Of a DNA stretch of 64,000 nucleotides, positions 18,064 through 27,411 are shown piece by piece. Position 1 is the stretch's first letter, and each line of letters begins with the position of its first letter. Below the pieces are notes generated by a model. That model searched no databases. It saw only the letters and a list, made by a program, of their open reading frames with translations, and was not told the origin of the DNA. This DNA is from Bifidobacterium sp. ESL0800 (GTDB lineage Bacteria > Actinomycetota > Actinomycetes > Actinomycetales > Bifidobacteriaceae), in contig NZ_CP113913.1 in NCBI RefSeq assembly GCF_029395355.1, positions 1-64,000 of the forward strand, in the 5' to 3' direction. Made by a program: the position numbers and the translations under genes.

Positions 18064-18777
18064 GTGGTAAGTCCGAATGGGACAAGTGAAGCGGACAATG
18101 AACTTCTGCAGACGACCTTGTTCAAGCATGTCTCCCACGCTGATGCGGAGGAGCTCATGCCCTACATGAAGCGCGCGGAATTCGAGAAGGGTGATTACAT
18201 CTTTCACGAAGGTTCCACCGACCAGCGCATGTATCTGCTGGAAAGCGGAAAAGTGAAGCTCACGCGCGAGGCAAGCGACAACCGTGTGCAGCTTTTGAGC
18301 ATCCACACCCGCGGCGAGATCCTGGGCGAGATTCCGGTGTTCGACCCGGCAGGCGGGCCGCGCACGGCTTCGGCCATCGCGATGAACAACGGCACGCAGG
18401 TCGGCTGGCTCGAGCACGACACCCTGTTCTCATGGCTCAACAAGCACCCGCGCGTGGCCGTGGACATGCTGCAGGTGATGGCCAACCGCATGCGCGCCAA
18501 CAACGAGCAGATTTCCGACTTGGTCTTCATGGACGTCCCCGCCCGCTTGGCCAAGACGCTGCTTGATCTGGCCTCGCGTTTCGGCGAGCCCGTCGAATCC
18601 GGCGTGAAGGTGCCGCACGACCTGACGCAGGAGGAAATGGCCCAGCTCGTGGGTTCCTCGCGTGAGACGGTCAACAAGGCGCTGATGGACTTCGCCAACC
18701 GCGGGTGGATCGCCCGTGAAGGCCGTTCCATCATCATCTATCAGCCTGGTGCGTTGATTCGTCGTTCCCGTCACTGA
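18064..18777 (+). CDS. Crp/Fnr-family transcription regulator (GlxR-like)
   Basis: 237 residues. Cyclic-nucleotide-binding beta-barrel at about 15-130, with GEILGEIPVFDPAGGPRTAS in the phosphate-binding-cassette position. The long dimer helix is followed by an HTH at about 180-215: LTQEEMAQLVGSSRETVNKAL, whose recognition helix SRETVNKAL is typical of Crp proteins. The overall length and layout resemble GlxR of corynebacteria; ligand and targets cannot be told from sequence. GTG start with a strong ribosome site. Monocistronic, with a hairpin after it. Confidence 0.9.
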   Translation: MVSPNGTSEADNELLQTTLFKHVSHADAEELMPYMKRAEFEKGDYIFHEGSTDQRMYLLESGKVKLTREASDNRVQLLSIHTRGEILGEIPVFDPAGGPRTASAIAMNNGTQVGWLEHDTLFSWLNKHPRVAVDMLQVMANRMRANNEQISDLVFMDVPARLAKTLLDLASRFGEPVESGVKVPHDLTQEEMAQLVGSSRETVNKALMDFANRGWIAREGRSIIIYQPGALIRRSRH

Positions 18778-18810
18778 ATCGCTGATCGCTGCCTCGTGAT
18801 TGTAAACTTG

Positions 18811-18849
18811 GTTCGCGGCTCGTCGCCTTTGAGGCTTCGGGCCGCGAAC
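18811..18849 (+). terminator. Hairpin after the Crp/Fnr gene
   Basis: GTTCGCGGC (18811-18819) and GCCGCGAAC (18841-18849) form a 9-bp stem with a structured loop, 34 nt after the stop. No U-tract. Confidence 0.5.
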
Positions 18850-18984
18850 TCGTATCAAGGCATGTATAGGGAATTCTCGGCTCGCTTCCCGCAAGTTTTC
18901 AGACTCTCCGGGCCGGTCTATGAATTGGGCGACAAGGCTACGCATTCGGCCGTTTCGGTAGAGGCGATATCCTAGAATGACACC

Positions 18985-21252
18985 ATGCCTCAAATGAAGA
19001 ACAACCTCACGGTACGGCGCGTGATCGCTTTGCTACTGACCTATGTCACCCTTTGCATCGCCGGTGGTGTGGTCGGCGGCATATTCTTCATTCCCGGAGT
19101 GCTCGGGCTCAATTCGGCGGCCCGTACCATCGCGCCGACGCTGAAAACCGAAGACATCGATTTCGACGTCACCAGCCTGCCGCAGAAGTCCACCATCTAT
19201 GCCTCCGACGGCAAAACCGTCATCGCCTCCTTCTATGCGCAGAACCGCACCGTGGTCCCGCTGCGCCAGGTCTCCCAGCCCATGCAGCAGGCCGTGGTCG
19301 CCCGTGAGGACCGCCGCTTCTTCGAACACGCCGGCGTGGATATGCAGGGCGTGCTGCGAGCCTTCGTCCAGACATTCATCAAGCGCGGCGACACCCAGGG
19401 CGGTTCGTCGCTCACGCAGCAGTATGTCAAGAACGTATTGATTATCGAGGCGAAGGAAAAGAACGATCCCATCGCCGAATACCATGCCTCCGAAGACACC
19501 ATCGCACGCAAGATTCGCGAGATGCTGATCGCCGTGCAGATGGAAAAGCAATACAGCAAGGCCGAGATCCTGCAGGGCTATCTCAACATCGCGCAGTTCG
19601 GGCAGCACAACCTTTATGGCGTCGAAACCGCTGCGAAGCGTTATTTCAACGTTTCTGCAGCCGATCTCAACATCGGCCAGTCGGCCACCATCGCCGCCAT
19701 CACCAAGAACCCGGCGAAGTACGATCCTTCGGTGCCCGCCAACCAGCCCGAAACGCAAAAACAACGCAACATCGTCCTCGACCTGATGCTGCAGCAGCAT
19801 TTCATCTCGCAGTCCGACCACGACAAGTTCCGCGCCGAGCCCATAGCGAACACCCTGAATCTGCAGGACAATTCCACGCAGGTCGGCTGCCAGGTCGCCG
19901 GCGACGCAGGGTTCTTCTGCGATTACGCCACCAAGCAGATTCTCAACTCCAAGGAATTCGGCAAAACCGAGGCCGACCGCACCAAGCTGCTCAATGAAGG
20001 TGGATTGAGCATCTACACCACGATGGATGTGCATGCCAACGCCGATGCCATGCAGGCGGCCCGCGACACCATTCCGGTCGACGATCCCAGCGGTTTCGAG
20101 GTGACCATCGCGGCCATCAAGCCCGGCACCGGCGAAGTGCTCGGCTTCGGCATCAACCGCATCTACGACCCGACGGATGCCGCCAAAAGCGATCCCACGC
20201 ACACGGCGGTCAACTATGCGGTCGACGAGAAAGACGGCGGTTCTTCCGGTTGGGGCGTCGGATCGACGTGGAAGCCCATCAACCTCGTGGCGTGGATGCA
20301 GGCCGGCAAGTCGATTTCGCAGCCGCTGCGTCTGAGCAGCTATTACCCGGCGGGCTCGTTCGCCTGTGCCAACTATGGTGGCCAGCCCTCAGGCTGGAAC
20401 GTGCACAACTCCGAGGGCGGAACGGCCAGCGTGGAATCCCCGCTTCAGGGCCTTGTCCGTTCGCACAACACCACGCAGGCCGGCATGACCCAGCAGATCG
20501 GGTTGTGCGCCATCGGCGAGGCCGCGAAAGCGGTCGGCTATCACAATGCGTCGGGCGACCCAGATCCGTCCACGCGCAAGAGTCTGGAACGCTTCAACGG
20601 TTCGATGACGATCGGTTCGGTGGCGGCCTCGCCGCTGACGATGGCCAACGTCTTCGGCACCTTGGGCGCCAACGGCGTCGAATGCACGCCGATTGCCTTG
20701 AAAAAGGTCATCAGCAAGTCCGGCAAGTCCATGAAGGTGCCTTCGGCCAACTGCCACCAGGCCATCGAGCCCGGTATCGCCCAATCCACGGCTTACGCGA
20801 TGAACCAAGGCGTGGTCCAGCCCGGAGGCGAGGCGACGATGACGCAGCTGGACGGCGGGCGGAAGACCTTCGCCAAAACCGGCACCAACGAAGACACGTA
20901 TATGACCACCGGCGGCTTCGCGCCCAACCAGGTCGCCTCGTTCGTCTCCGTCAACAACGCCGAGGTACCGGTCTCCTTCACCGGCAAGGTCATCAACCAT
21001 AAGGCCTACGGGCAGTGGTACGGCATGTACGTCGCCACCCCGGCGTGGAAAGAGTTCATGAACAAGTACCTTGCGGACATCGGCGCGCCTAACGACGGCA
21101 ACTACGGCAACCCGGACCCGAAGTATGTGGGCAGCACAAGCGCATCCACCAATACCAAGCAGCAGTCCACCACGGGCAATAACGCCATTCCCGACAGACA
21201 GGGCTATCAGCAGCCCCAGGAACAGCAGCAACAACAAGATACCCAACATTGA
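18985..21252 (+). CDS. Class A penicillin-binding protein (GT51 + transpeptidase)
   Basis: 755 residues. Membrane anchor at about 12-38, then a GT51 glycosyltransferase domain with AREDRRFFEHAGVD and GGSSLTQQYVKN, making glycan strands from lipid II. The transpeptidase domain has S427-x-x-K430 (STWK), S493-H-N495 and K631-T-G-T. A Gln/Ser-rich tail of about 50 residues follows. It is a bifunctional synthase of lateral or septal wall. ATG 18985 follows a weakly purine-rich stretch. No neighbouring division gene shows which wall-building complex it serves. Confidence 0.93.
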   Translation: MPQMKNNLTVRRVIALLLTYVTLCIAGGVVGGIFFIPGVLGLNSAARTIAPTLKTEDIDFDVTSLPQKSTIYASDGKTVIASFYAQNRTVVPLRQVSQPMQQAVVAREDRRFFEHAGVDMQGVLRAFVQTFIKRGDTQGGSSLTQQYVKNVLIIEAKEKNDPIAEYHASEDTIARKIREMLIAVQMEKQYSKAEILQGYLNIAQFGQHNLYGVETAAKRYFNVSAADLNIGQSATIAAITKNPAKYDPSVPANQPETQKQRNIVLDLMLQQHFISQSDHDKFRAEPIANTLNLQDNSTQVGCQVAGDAGFFCDYATKQILNSKEFGKTEADRTKLLNEGGLSIYTTMDVHANADAMQAARDTIPVDDPSGFEVTIAAIKPGTGEVLGFGINRIYDPTDAAKSDPTHTAVNYAVDEKDGGSSGWGVGSTWKPINLVAWMQAGKSISQPLRLSSYYPAGSFACANYGGQPSGWNVHNSEGGTASVESPLQGLVRSHNTTQAGMTQQIGLCAIGEAAKAVGYHNASGDPDPSTRKSLERFNGSMTIGSVAASPLTMANVFGTLGANGVECTPIALKKVISKSGKSMKVPSANCHQAIEPGIAQSTAYAMNQGVVQPGGEATMTQLDGGRKTFAKTGTNEDTYMTTGGFAPNQVASFVSVNNAEVPVSFTGKVINHKAYGQWYGMYVATPAWKEFMNKYLADIGAPNDGNYGNPDPKYVGSTSASTNTKQQSTTGNNAIPDRQGYQQPQEQQQQQDTQH

Positions 21253-21569
21253 AACTGGACCGGCCTTGGGCTCTAAGATCGATGGATCGGGGATTGATAG
21301 GGAAGAGTCTTCAGGTTTTGCGGCATAGTGCTTAGAGTCGCCACTTGCTGTTTGATGTGGAAGGCTTTATGTCCCAACGGTTTTGAAGATCTCTGCTGGC
21401 GGTCCCGATAAATTGAAGGGAGTTGTCTGCTATCTGCTTGGAACAGCCTGATCGCAACGTGGGCAGAAGTCAAGCCGTGATGTCTCAAATTGTTCGGTTT
21501 TGGTAAAGTTACCGGATGAAACGCTCAAGTGGGTTTGTTTGATGCTCACATTTGTGCGATAATGTTCAT
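21253..21569 (+). promoter_or_regulatory. Upstream region of the galactose regulator
   Basis: 317 bp without a gene. Near its 3' end, at about 21544-21558, the sequence CTCACATTTGTGCG has partial dyad symmetry and sits over the expected promoter of the DeoR gene; it is a candidate operator. No clear terminator for the PBP gene was seen. Confidence 0.3.
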
Positions 21570-22367
21570 ATGATTTCGTCACAACGGCAGCATTTGATCT
21601 TAAGCAGGCTTCGTACCCGCGGCGCGGTACGAATCACCGCGCTTTCCAAGGAGCTCGGTGTCTCGGCCATGACGGTGCGTCGCGATATCGCCGACCTCGC
21701 CGACAAGGGGTTGCTCAAGCGCGTCCACGGCGGGGCGGTGACCACCAGCACGCTCTTGAGCGAGCCGCTGTTCTCCGTCAAATCGCAGATGGACATCGGG
21801 CTCAAGGACTCGATCGCGCAGGAAGCCGTCAAGTACGTTTCGCCCGGTGACGTCATCGCCATCGGCGGTGGCACGACGTCATACATCTTTGCCCAGCATC
21901 TGCTGGAAAGCCAACGCGCGAGCAATATCACCATACTGACCAACTCCATACCGGTGGCGGAACTGGTTCAGGCGCTGGAATCGAAGGACGTGGAGGTCAT
22001 CGTCACCGGCGGCGTGATCACCCGCTCGAACTCGCTGGTCGGCCCGATTTCCGACAAGGTCATCGAATCGCTTCGAGTCAACACCGTATTCCTGGGCACG
22101 CATTCCGTCTCGGTACCGCGTGGCTTCCTCATGCCGAACTCGCTCGAGGCCGCCACGGACATGGCCATGATGGATATCGCCGACAAGACCATCATCCTCA
22201 CGGACCATACCAAATGGAGCTGCACCTCGCTTTCGCTTTTCGCGCGCTTCGATCAGGTCGACACGCTGATCACCGACGACGGGCTCGACCCGACTTCGGC
22301 CGAGGAGACGCGCAAGCTGGTCAAGCATCTGGTCTTGACCAAAGGCCCGGGACAGATCGAGGACTGA
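21570..22367 (+). CDS. DeoR-family transcription regulator, probably of galactose genes
   Basis: 265 residues. N-terminal DeoR HTH at about 1-55 (QRQHLILSRLRTRGAVRITALSKEL, TVRRDIADLADKGLLKRVHGGA). The C-terminal sugar-phosphate sensor domain has the expected DVIAIGGGTTSY and VTGGVITRSNSLVGP, and ends with the SKEL/DHTKW-type region DHTKWSC. The family usually represses a sugar operon and is released by a sugar phosphate. galT starts 46 bp downstream, so it most likely controls galT-galK in response to galactose-derived phosphate (inference). ATG 21570 lacks a clear ribosome site. Confidence 0.88.
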   Translation: MISSQRQHLILSRLRTRGAVRITALSKELGVSAMTVRRDIADLADKGLLKRVHGGAVTTSTLLSEPLFSVKSQMDIGLKDSIAQEAVKYVSPGDVIAIGGGTTSYIFAQHLLESQRASNITILTNSIPVAELVQALESKDVEVIVTGGVITRSNSLVGPISDKVIESLRVNTVFLGTHSVSVPRGFLMPNSLEAATDMAMMDIADKTIILTDHTKWSCTSLSLFARFDQVDTLITDDGLDPTSAEETRKLVKHLVLTKGPGQIED

Positions 22368-22413
22368 AGCCGCAATCGGTGGCTCAATGACCAACCTATA
22401 CAAAGGAACAGCA

Positions 22414-23667
22414 ATGAAGCAAGAGCAATTCAAGTATTACAAACCAGGGGAATATGCATCCGAGCATATCCGCATCACGCCCACCAAGCTGGCGGACGGA
22501 CGCGATTTCTTCTATCTGGACGACGACCCGGAGTACGTTTCCGGCGCCAAGACCCGCGAGCTCGTCGACCCGCGTCCGCTGGCCGACCGATTTGCGCCGC
22601 ATCGTGACGCCGACGGCAACGAAGTGCCGTACGCCGAGCCGATCATGCGCCGCGACCCGCTGACGGGCGACTGGATTCCGATGGCCGCGGCACGCATGAA
22701 CCGGCCGATCACCGCCGGACCGGGGGCCACGGCCAAAGGCAACCCGCTGGCCGCACGCAAGCCCGGCGACCCCTATCAGGACGGCGAGGTGCCCGACACC
22801 GATTACGACGTGGTCATCTTTGAAAACCGTTTCCCTTCGATGGTGCAGGTACCCGGCGTGCCGGACGTGGTCACCGACGTCGACGGCAATGCGCTGTGGC
22901 AGCAGAAGCCCGCGTCCGGGCGCTGCGAGGTCATCTGCTTCGACCCCAACGAAAACGGGCTGCCGGCCGACCTGCCGGTTTCGCGTCTGCGCACGGTCGT
23001 GGAGGCATGGGCTTTCCGTACTTCCGAGATCTCGCATATGGACGGCATCGAGCAGATCTTCCCCTTCGAGAACCACGGCGCCGAAATCGGCGTCTCGCTG
23101 GCGCACCCGCACGGCCAGGTCTACTGCTATCCCTTCATCCCGCCGAAAATGGAGGCCGAATTGCAGCACACGCAGGCCTATTTCGAGCGCACCGGCGGCA
23201 ACCTGCTGCGCGACATCATGAACGCCGAAATCGAGGCCGGAACACGCGTGGTGATGCGCAATTCAAGCTGGGTCGCCTACGTTCCGGCGGCCGCACGCTG
23301 GCCGTTGGAGGTGCACGTCGCGCCGGTGCGCGGTGTCAAGACCCTCGACGAGCTCAATGACCAGGAACGCTGGGACTTGGCTTCGATGTATTCGCATCTG
23401 CTGCGCCGCGGCAACGCCTTCTTCGATAAGGGCGACGGCAAGGGCATGGATTTGCCCTACATTTCCTCCTGGCATCAGGCTCCGATTCACGATTCGCGTC
23501 GCGAGAACTACCGCCTCAACCTGCAGTTCTTCTCATTCCGCCGCGCCGCCAACAAGATCAAGTATCTGGCCGGCAGCGAATCGGGCATGGCCGCGTGGGT
23601 TTCGGACACGACGCCGGAACGCATCGCCGCCCGCTTCCACGAGCTCGGCCCGATCGACATCGACTGA
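22414..23667 (+). CDS. galT: Galactose-1-phosphate uridylyltransferase
   Basis: Leloir enzyme exchanging UMP between UDP-glucose and galactose-1-phosphate. 417 residues, typical of actinobacterial GalT. The nucleophile motif HPHGQ is at 231-235 (AHPHGQVYCYPFIPP), with a preceding ENHGAEIGVS and C-terminal SWHQAPIH. AAAGGA about 9 nt before ATG 22414 selects it over an ATG 9 codons upstream. It is followed at 104 bp by galK. Confidence 0.95.
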   Translation: MKQEQFKYYKPGEYASEHIRITPTKLADGRDFFYLDDDPEYVSGAKTRELVDPRPLADRFAPHRDADGNEVPYAEPIMRRDPLTGDWIPMAAARMNRPITAGPGATAKGNPLAARKPGDPYQDGEVPDTDYDVVIFENRFPSMVQVPGVPDVVTDVDGNALWQQKPASGRCEVICFDPNENGLPADLPVSRLRTVVEAWAFRTSEISHMDGIEQIFPFENHGAEIGVSLAHPHGQVYCYPFIPPKMEAELQHTQAYFERTGGNLLRDIMNAEIEAGTRVVMRNSSWVAYVPAAARWPLEVHVAPVRGVKTLDELNDQERWDLASMYSHLLRRGNAFFDKGDGKGMDLPYISSWHQAPIHDSRRENYRLNLQFFSFRRAANKIKYLAGSESGMAAWVSDTTPERIAARFHELGPIDID

Positions 23668-23771
23668 GCCGGCCGGCTTCGCTGCCGCGTTGCTGCGTCA
23701 TTACTGCGCAACTACCGTCAATACCGTTACCAACAGCATCTCCGTCACATTCATTTCATGGAGGAAATCAA

Positions 23772-25046
23772 ATGAGCACTATCAGAGACGTCCAATATCT
23801 TGAGCCGCTTGACGCCAAAGACGCGGTAGGTCAGGTCGCCGAGCTCTTTGTCGATACGTTTGGCGAGGCCCCCGCCGGTGTGTGGTCGGCTCCGGGGCGT
23901 GTGAACCTGATCGGCGAGCATACCGACTACAACGCCGGACTCTGCCTGCCCATCGCCTTGCCGCACCGCACGTTCATCGCCGTGGCGCCAAAGGAAAGTG
24001 GCGTGGTGCGCGTTGTCTCCAGCTTCGGCGACCGTAAACCGGCGACTGTCGACCTCGATGGGCTCAAGGCGCGGGATGTCGAAGGCTGGGCTGCCTATCC
24101 GGTCGGCGTGGCATGGGCGCTGCGCGAGGCGGGATTCGACGCGGTGAAGGGCTTCGATGCCGCATTTGTCTCGTGTGTGCCGGTCGGCGGCGGGCTGAGC
24201 TCGTCGGCCGCGATGACCTGCTCCACGGCGCTCGCGCTCGATGACATCTATCAGCTCGGCTTCGGCGGAAGCGATGAAGGGCGTGTGACACTGATCCAAG
24301 CCGCGATGAAGGCCGAAAACGACATGGCCGGGGCTTCGACCGGCGGTCTCGACCAGAACGCGTCCATGCGCTGCACCCCCAACCATGCGCTGCTGCTGGA
24401 TTGCCGCCCTGAGCTCGACGCGCTGCACAGCGTTTCGCAGCAGCCGTTCGATCTCGAAACGCTGGGGCTTGAGCTGCTCGTGGTCGACACCCAGGCGAGC
24501 CATCAACTCAACGACGGCCAGTACGAGGCACGCCGCAGTATGTGTGAGGACGCCGCGAAGACGCTGGGTGTCGAAAACCTGCGCGTTGTCGCCGACAGGA
24601 TTTCTCAAAGCGCCGGTGACGACGCCGATGCCGCCCAGGCCGCGCTGCAGGAGGTGCTCGACAAATTGCCCGACGAGACGATGAAAAAGCGCGTGCGTCA
24701 CGTCGTCACCGAAATCTGGCGCGTGCCGGAATTCGTTGGTGCTTTCGCGGCAGGGGATGTCAAGGAGGCCGGCCGCCTGTTCAACGCCTCCCACGATTCG
24801 TTGGCCAAGGATTATGAGGTCACGGTCCCCGAGCTGGATGTCGCGGTCGACGTCGCGCGCAAGCACGGCGCGTACGGCGCCCGCATGACCGGTGGCGGCT
24901 TCGGCGGATCCATCATCGCGTTGGTCGACAAGGGCCAGGGGCGAGCGGTGGCTCAGGCCGTCGCCGACGAGTTTGCGCATCGTGGCTTCCATGCTCCGCG
25001 CGCTTTGGCGGCCGTGGCCTCCGATTCGGCGCGTAAGGAGATGTAG
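23772..25046 (+). CDS. galK: Galactokinase
   Basis: Phosphorylates galactose at C1, the first Leloir step. 424 residues of the GHMP family: GRVNLIGEHTDYN near 43-55, PVGGGLSSSAAM ATP loop, and C-terminal MTGGGFGGSIIALV. GGAGGAAA lies 7 nt before ATG 23772; a long frame-open extension upstream overlaps galT and is not protein-like. Transcribed with galT, and probably with the DeoR gene. Confidence 0.96.
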   Translation: MSTIRDVQYLEPLDAKDAVGQVAELFVDTFGEAPAGVWSAPGRVNLIGEHTDYNAGLCLPIALPHRTFIAVAPKESGVVRVVSSFGDRKPATVDLDGLKARDVEGWAAYPVGVAWALREAGFDAVKGFDAAFVSCVPVGGGLSSSAAMTCSTALALDDIYQLGFGGSDEGRVTLIQAAMKAENDMAGASTGGLDQNASMRCTPNHALLLDCRPELDALHSVSQQPFDLETLGLELLVVDTQASHQLNDGQYEARRSMCEDAAKTLGVENLRVVADRISQSAGDDADAAQAALQEVLDKLPDETMKKRVRHVVTEIWRVPEFVGAFAAGDVKEAGRLFNASHDSLAKDYEVTVPELDVAVDVARKHGAYGARMTGGGFGGSIIALVDKGQGRAVAQAVADEFAHRGFHAPRALAAVASDSARKEM

Positions 25047-25206
25047 ATTTCGCCATTCCTGAGCGGTGAGACCTGCAGCCCTTGTACGTAATGCATTTGC
25101 GGAATTGCGTGTGGGCGTTTCGTGTCACTGTGTGAACGCTCCGTGATATATCGGTTTTCGTCATATTTTCTATGTAAGGAAAATGCGTAGGGATGTGATG
25201 AAAACG

Positions 25207-25322
25207 GGCAGCACGTATGGGGTTTGTATGGCTGTGTGAAGATGCGGCCACAGGCCATGTACTTGCGCTGCCTCGTTGCTATAGCCTTCCAGTGGTTTTG
25301 AGATTTTGCTGGGAGGCTTTTT
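25207..25322 (+). promoter_or_regulatory. Structured leader with terminator-like hairpin holding the MFS ribosome site
   Basis: GGCAGC (25207-25212) pairs with GCTGCC (25267-25272) and encloses ATGGCTGTG (25228-25236) pairing with CACAGGCCAT (25249-25258) with a bulge. Then AGCCTTCCAG (25283-25292) pairs with CTGGGAGGCT (25309-25318) followed by TTTTT. The last stem looks like an intrinsic terminator, and its 3' arm contains the GGGAGG that should serve the ATG at 25324. This suggests a riboswitch or attenuator; I do not recognise the aptamer class. Confidence 0.6.
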
Positions 25323-25323
25323 C

Positions 25324-26622
25324 ATGTCGTCGTCTCGACTTTCCGCAGCCCGTCCGTGGCTGGTATTCGTAGGTTGCTGTGTGCTCTCGCTGGTCGGATT
25401 CGGCATGGTCATCAACACGCCGGGCCTCTACTATGCCGTGCTGAGCCATGATCTCGGGGTCACGCGAGCACAGGTCGCGCTGGCAACCACCATTATGAAC
25501 GGTGTGGGGGCGCTGACGATGCTCGTCGCCGGACGCGTGATGCGGCGCGTCGACTCAAGGCTGCTGATCAGTGGCTGCGTGGTGGTCTGCTCGGTGGTGT
25601 TCTTCCTCGGTTCCTATTTCACGTCGCTCTGGCAGTTCTACGTGGCGTTCGTCGTCCTCGGCGTCGCCTACGTCATCCCCGTCTCGCTGGCCCCCAGCGT
25701 CCTGCTTTCCAACTGGTTCGAGGAGAAGGTCGGCATGGTCATGGGCATCGCGCTCGGGCTCTCCGGCATCGGCGGCACGATCTTCAATCCCATCGTCTCC
25801 TCGTGGATTTCGGACTTCGGCTGGCGGACCTCCTACAGGCTCACCGCGCTGGTGCTTGCCGTGTGCATCCTGCCGTTCTCGCTGCTGGTGCTGAAGTTCC
25901 TGCCCGACGCCTCGCGAGGCGAATACGCCTACGGGCACGGTCGAAAGGTGGCACCGGTTTCGACGGCGGCCACATCGACCGACTCGGTCAGCGAACGCAA
26001 GGGCGCCGAGACGGCTGCCACCACCGGCGATCTCGAGGGCATGAGCGCCCACGACGCCTACCGCACCCTCACCTTCGTGCTGCTGGCAGTCATCTCCGTG
26101 CTCCTGCAGTTCACCTCCGGGCTGGTGCAGCACGTCTCCGGCTACGAGCAGACGCGCGGGCTGAGCCTGACGCAGGGGGCGCTGGTGGTCTCCGGCATCA
26201 TGCTGGGCGCGGCCCTCGGCAAGGCGAGCATCGGCATGGCCCTCGACCGCTTCAGGGTCGAGCTGGTCCTGGCGGCCTACTCGCTGGTCGGTCTCGCCGG
26301 CTGGCTGCTGATGATGCTGATCGCCTCGCCGGGTCCGGCCACGGTGTTCGGCTTCCTCGCGGGGCTGGGCCAGGGCGTGGTGCTGGTGGCGGTGCCGTGG
26401 CTCGTGCGCCGCTGCTTCGGGCCGCGCGACTACGCCGAGATCTTCAGCGGCGTGCAGGTGGCGGGCACGATGGCGCTCGCGCTGTCGGCCACGGTGCACG
26501 GCGCCGTCTTCGATATGGCCGGCACCTACCTGCCCAGTCTCTTGAGTGCGGTGGTGTTCTTCGCCATCGCCGCGGTCGGCATGCCCGCGGCGTACAGGCT
26601 TCGTCCGAGTCTCAAAAAATAA
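25324..26622 (+). CDS. Major facilitator superfamily transporter
   Basis: 432 residues with 12 probable membrane helices. Loop 2-3 carries AGRVMRRVDSR, the MFS signature position, and TM4-5 has GLSGIGGTIFNPIVSSW. A hydrophilic central loop (about 205-245) separates the halves. The overall look is of the oxalate/formate antiporter-like or monocarboxylate-like MFS groups, but substrate cannot be assigned; location after galK could suggest a sugar but the gene has its own leader. ATG 25324 has GGGAGG 8 nt upstream, inside a hairpin. Confidence 0.85.
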   Translation: MSSSRLSAARPWLVFVGCCVLSLVGFGMVINTPGLYYAVLSHDLGVTRAQVALATTIMNGVGALTMLVAGRVMRRVDSRLLISGCVVVCSVVFFLGSYFTSLWQFYVAFVVLGVAYVIPVSLAPSVLLSNWFEEKVGMVMGIALGLSGIGGTIFNPIVSSWISDFGWRTSYRLTALVLAVCILPFSLLVLKFLPDASRGEYAYGHGRKVAPVSTAATSTDSVSERKGAETAATTGDLEGMSAHDAYRTLTFVLLAVISVLLQFTSGLVQHVSGYEQTRGLSLTQGALVVSGIMLGAALGKASIGMALDRFRVELVLAAYSLVGLAGWLLMMLIASPGPATVFGFLAGLGQGVVLVAVPWLVRRCFGPRDYAEIFSGVQVAGTMALALSATVHGAVFDMAGTYLPSLLSAVVFFAIAAVGMPAAYRLRPSLKK

Positions 26623-26893
26623 TCTATATATTCGTCGCGTGCCGGCATTTGACAGTGAATGTCGCAGTGTACGGCTGTACCGGACGCGGAGCGGGGGTCG
26701 CTTTGCCGGTCGCATGTTTCGTCGTCCGGCCGGGCTCGCGTTTGTCGGTAGTGTTTGCCGATAGTACATATAAACTGTTATTTGTTAGCATTCCGGACAC
26801 CGACGCCTTTGCCGCCCACATTGCATTTATACTTGGAAGTTGCAATGGCATCGGTCGGCCATCGACGTTTTCAAAATCGGGTAAGGGGTTGGC

Positions 26894-27166
26894 ATGGATA
26901 AAGCGGTCATCACGGTGGTCGGGCAGGATACGGTCGGCATCATAGCGCAGGTATGCACCTATCTTTCGCAGCACAAAGTCAATGTTCTCGACATTTCGCA
27001 GACCATCATCGACGGATTCTTCAACATGATGATGATTGTCGATTACTCCAAGTCCGATGAAGAATTCTCGGCGTTGGTCGACGGCCTCGAAGCGCTCGGC
27101 GACAAGATCGGCGTGCGCATCCGCTGCCAGCGTGAGGAAATCTTCACGAGTATGCATCGAATCTGA
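26894..27166 (+). CDS. ACT-domain protein, UPF0237 family
   Basis: 90 residues forming a single ACT-like domain: AVITVVGQDTVGIIAQVCTYLSQHKVNVLDIS, then DGFFNMMMIVDYS. ACT domains bind small ligands such as amino acids. The family is typically encoded just before an UPF0210 gene, as here (246 bp apart). Together they are presumed to form a ligand-sensing pair of unknown function. The gap upstream (26623-26893, about 270 bp) shows no feature I can name. Confidence 0.92.
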   Translation: MDKAVITVVGQDTVGIIAQVCTYLSQHKVNVLDISQTIIDGFFNMMMIVDYSKSDEEFSALVDGLEALGDKIGVRIRCQREEIFTSMHRI

Positions 27167-27221
27167 ATAAAGATATTCTTGATGTGATAGTTATCTCCTT
27201 CATTCTTCATTTTTGTGGGGT

Positions 27222-27360
27222 CTTGGTGCACCAAGCAGCGTGATTATCCATAAATGGGATGTGATTGTGGTGTTTTAGGTGGTCTTGGTGCACCAAGACC
27301 GCCTAAAACGAATGAATTGGGTATGATTCTCGGAAAAATGGCCTGCTTGGTGGCACCAAC
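27222..27360 (+). repeat. CTTGGTGCACCAAG palindrome array B, three units
   Basis: Palindromes at 27222-27235 and 27284-27297 (14-bp form) and at 27346-27360 (15-bp form CTTGGTGGCACCAAC). Starts are exactly 62 and 62 bp apart. The middle unit extends to a 38-bp palindrome (27272-27309) with one mismatch. The array lies between the UPF0237 and UPF0210 genes. Confidence 0.92.
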
Positions 27361-27411
27361 AGACGTCATAATAAGAGATTTGTGCCAGAAGCGTATGAGA
27401 GAGGCAAGCAA

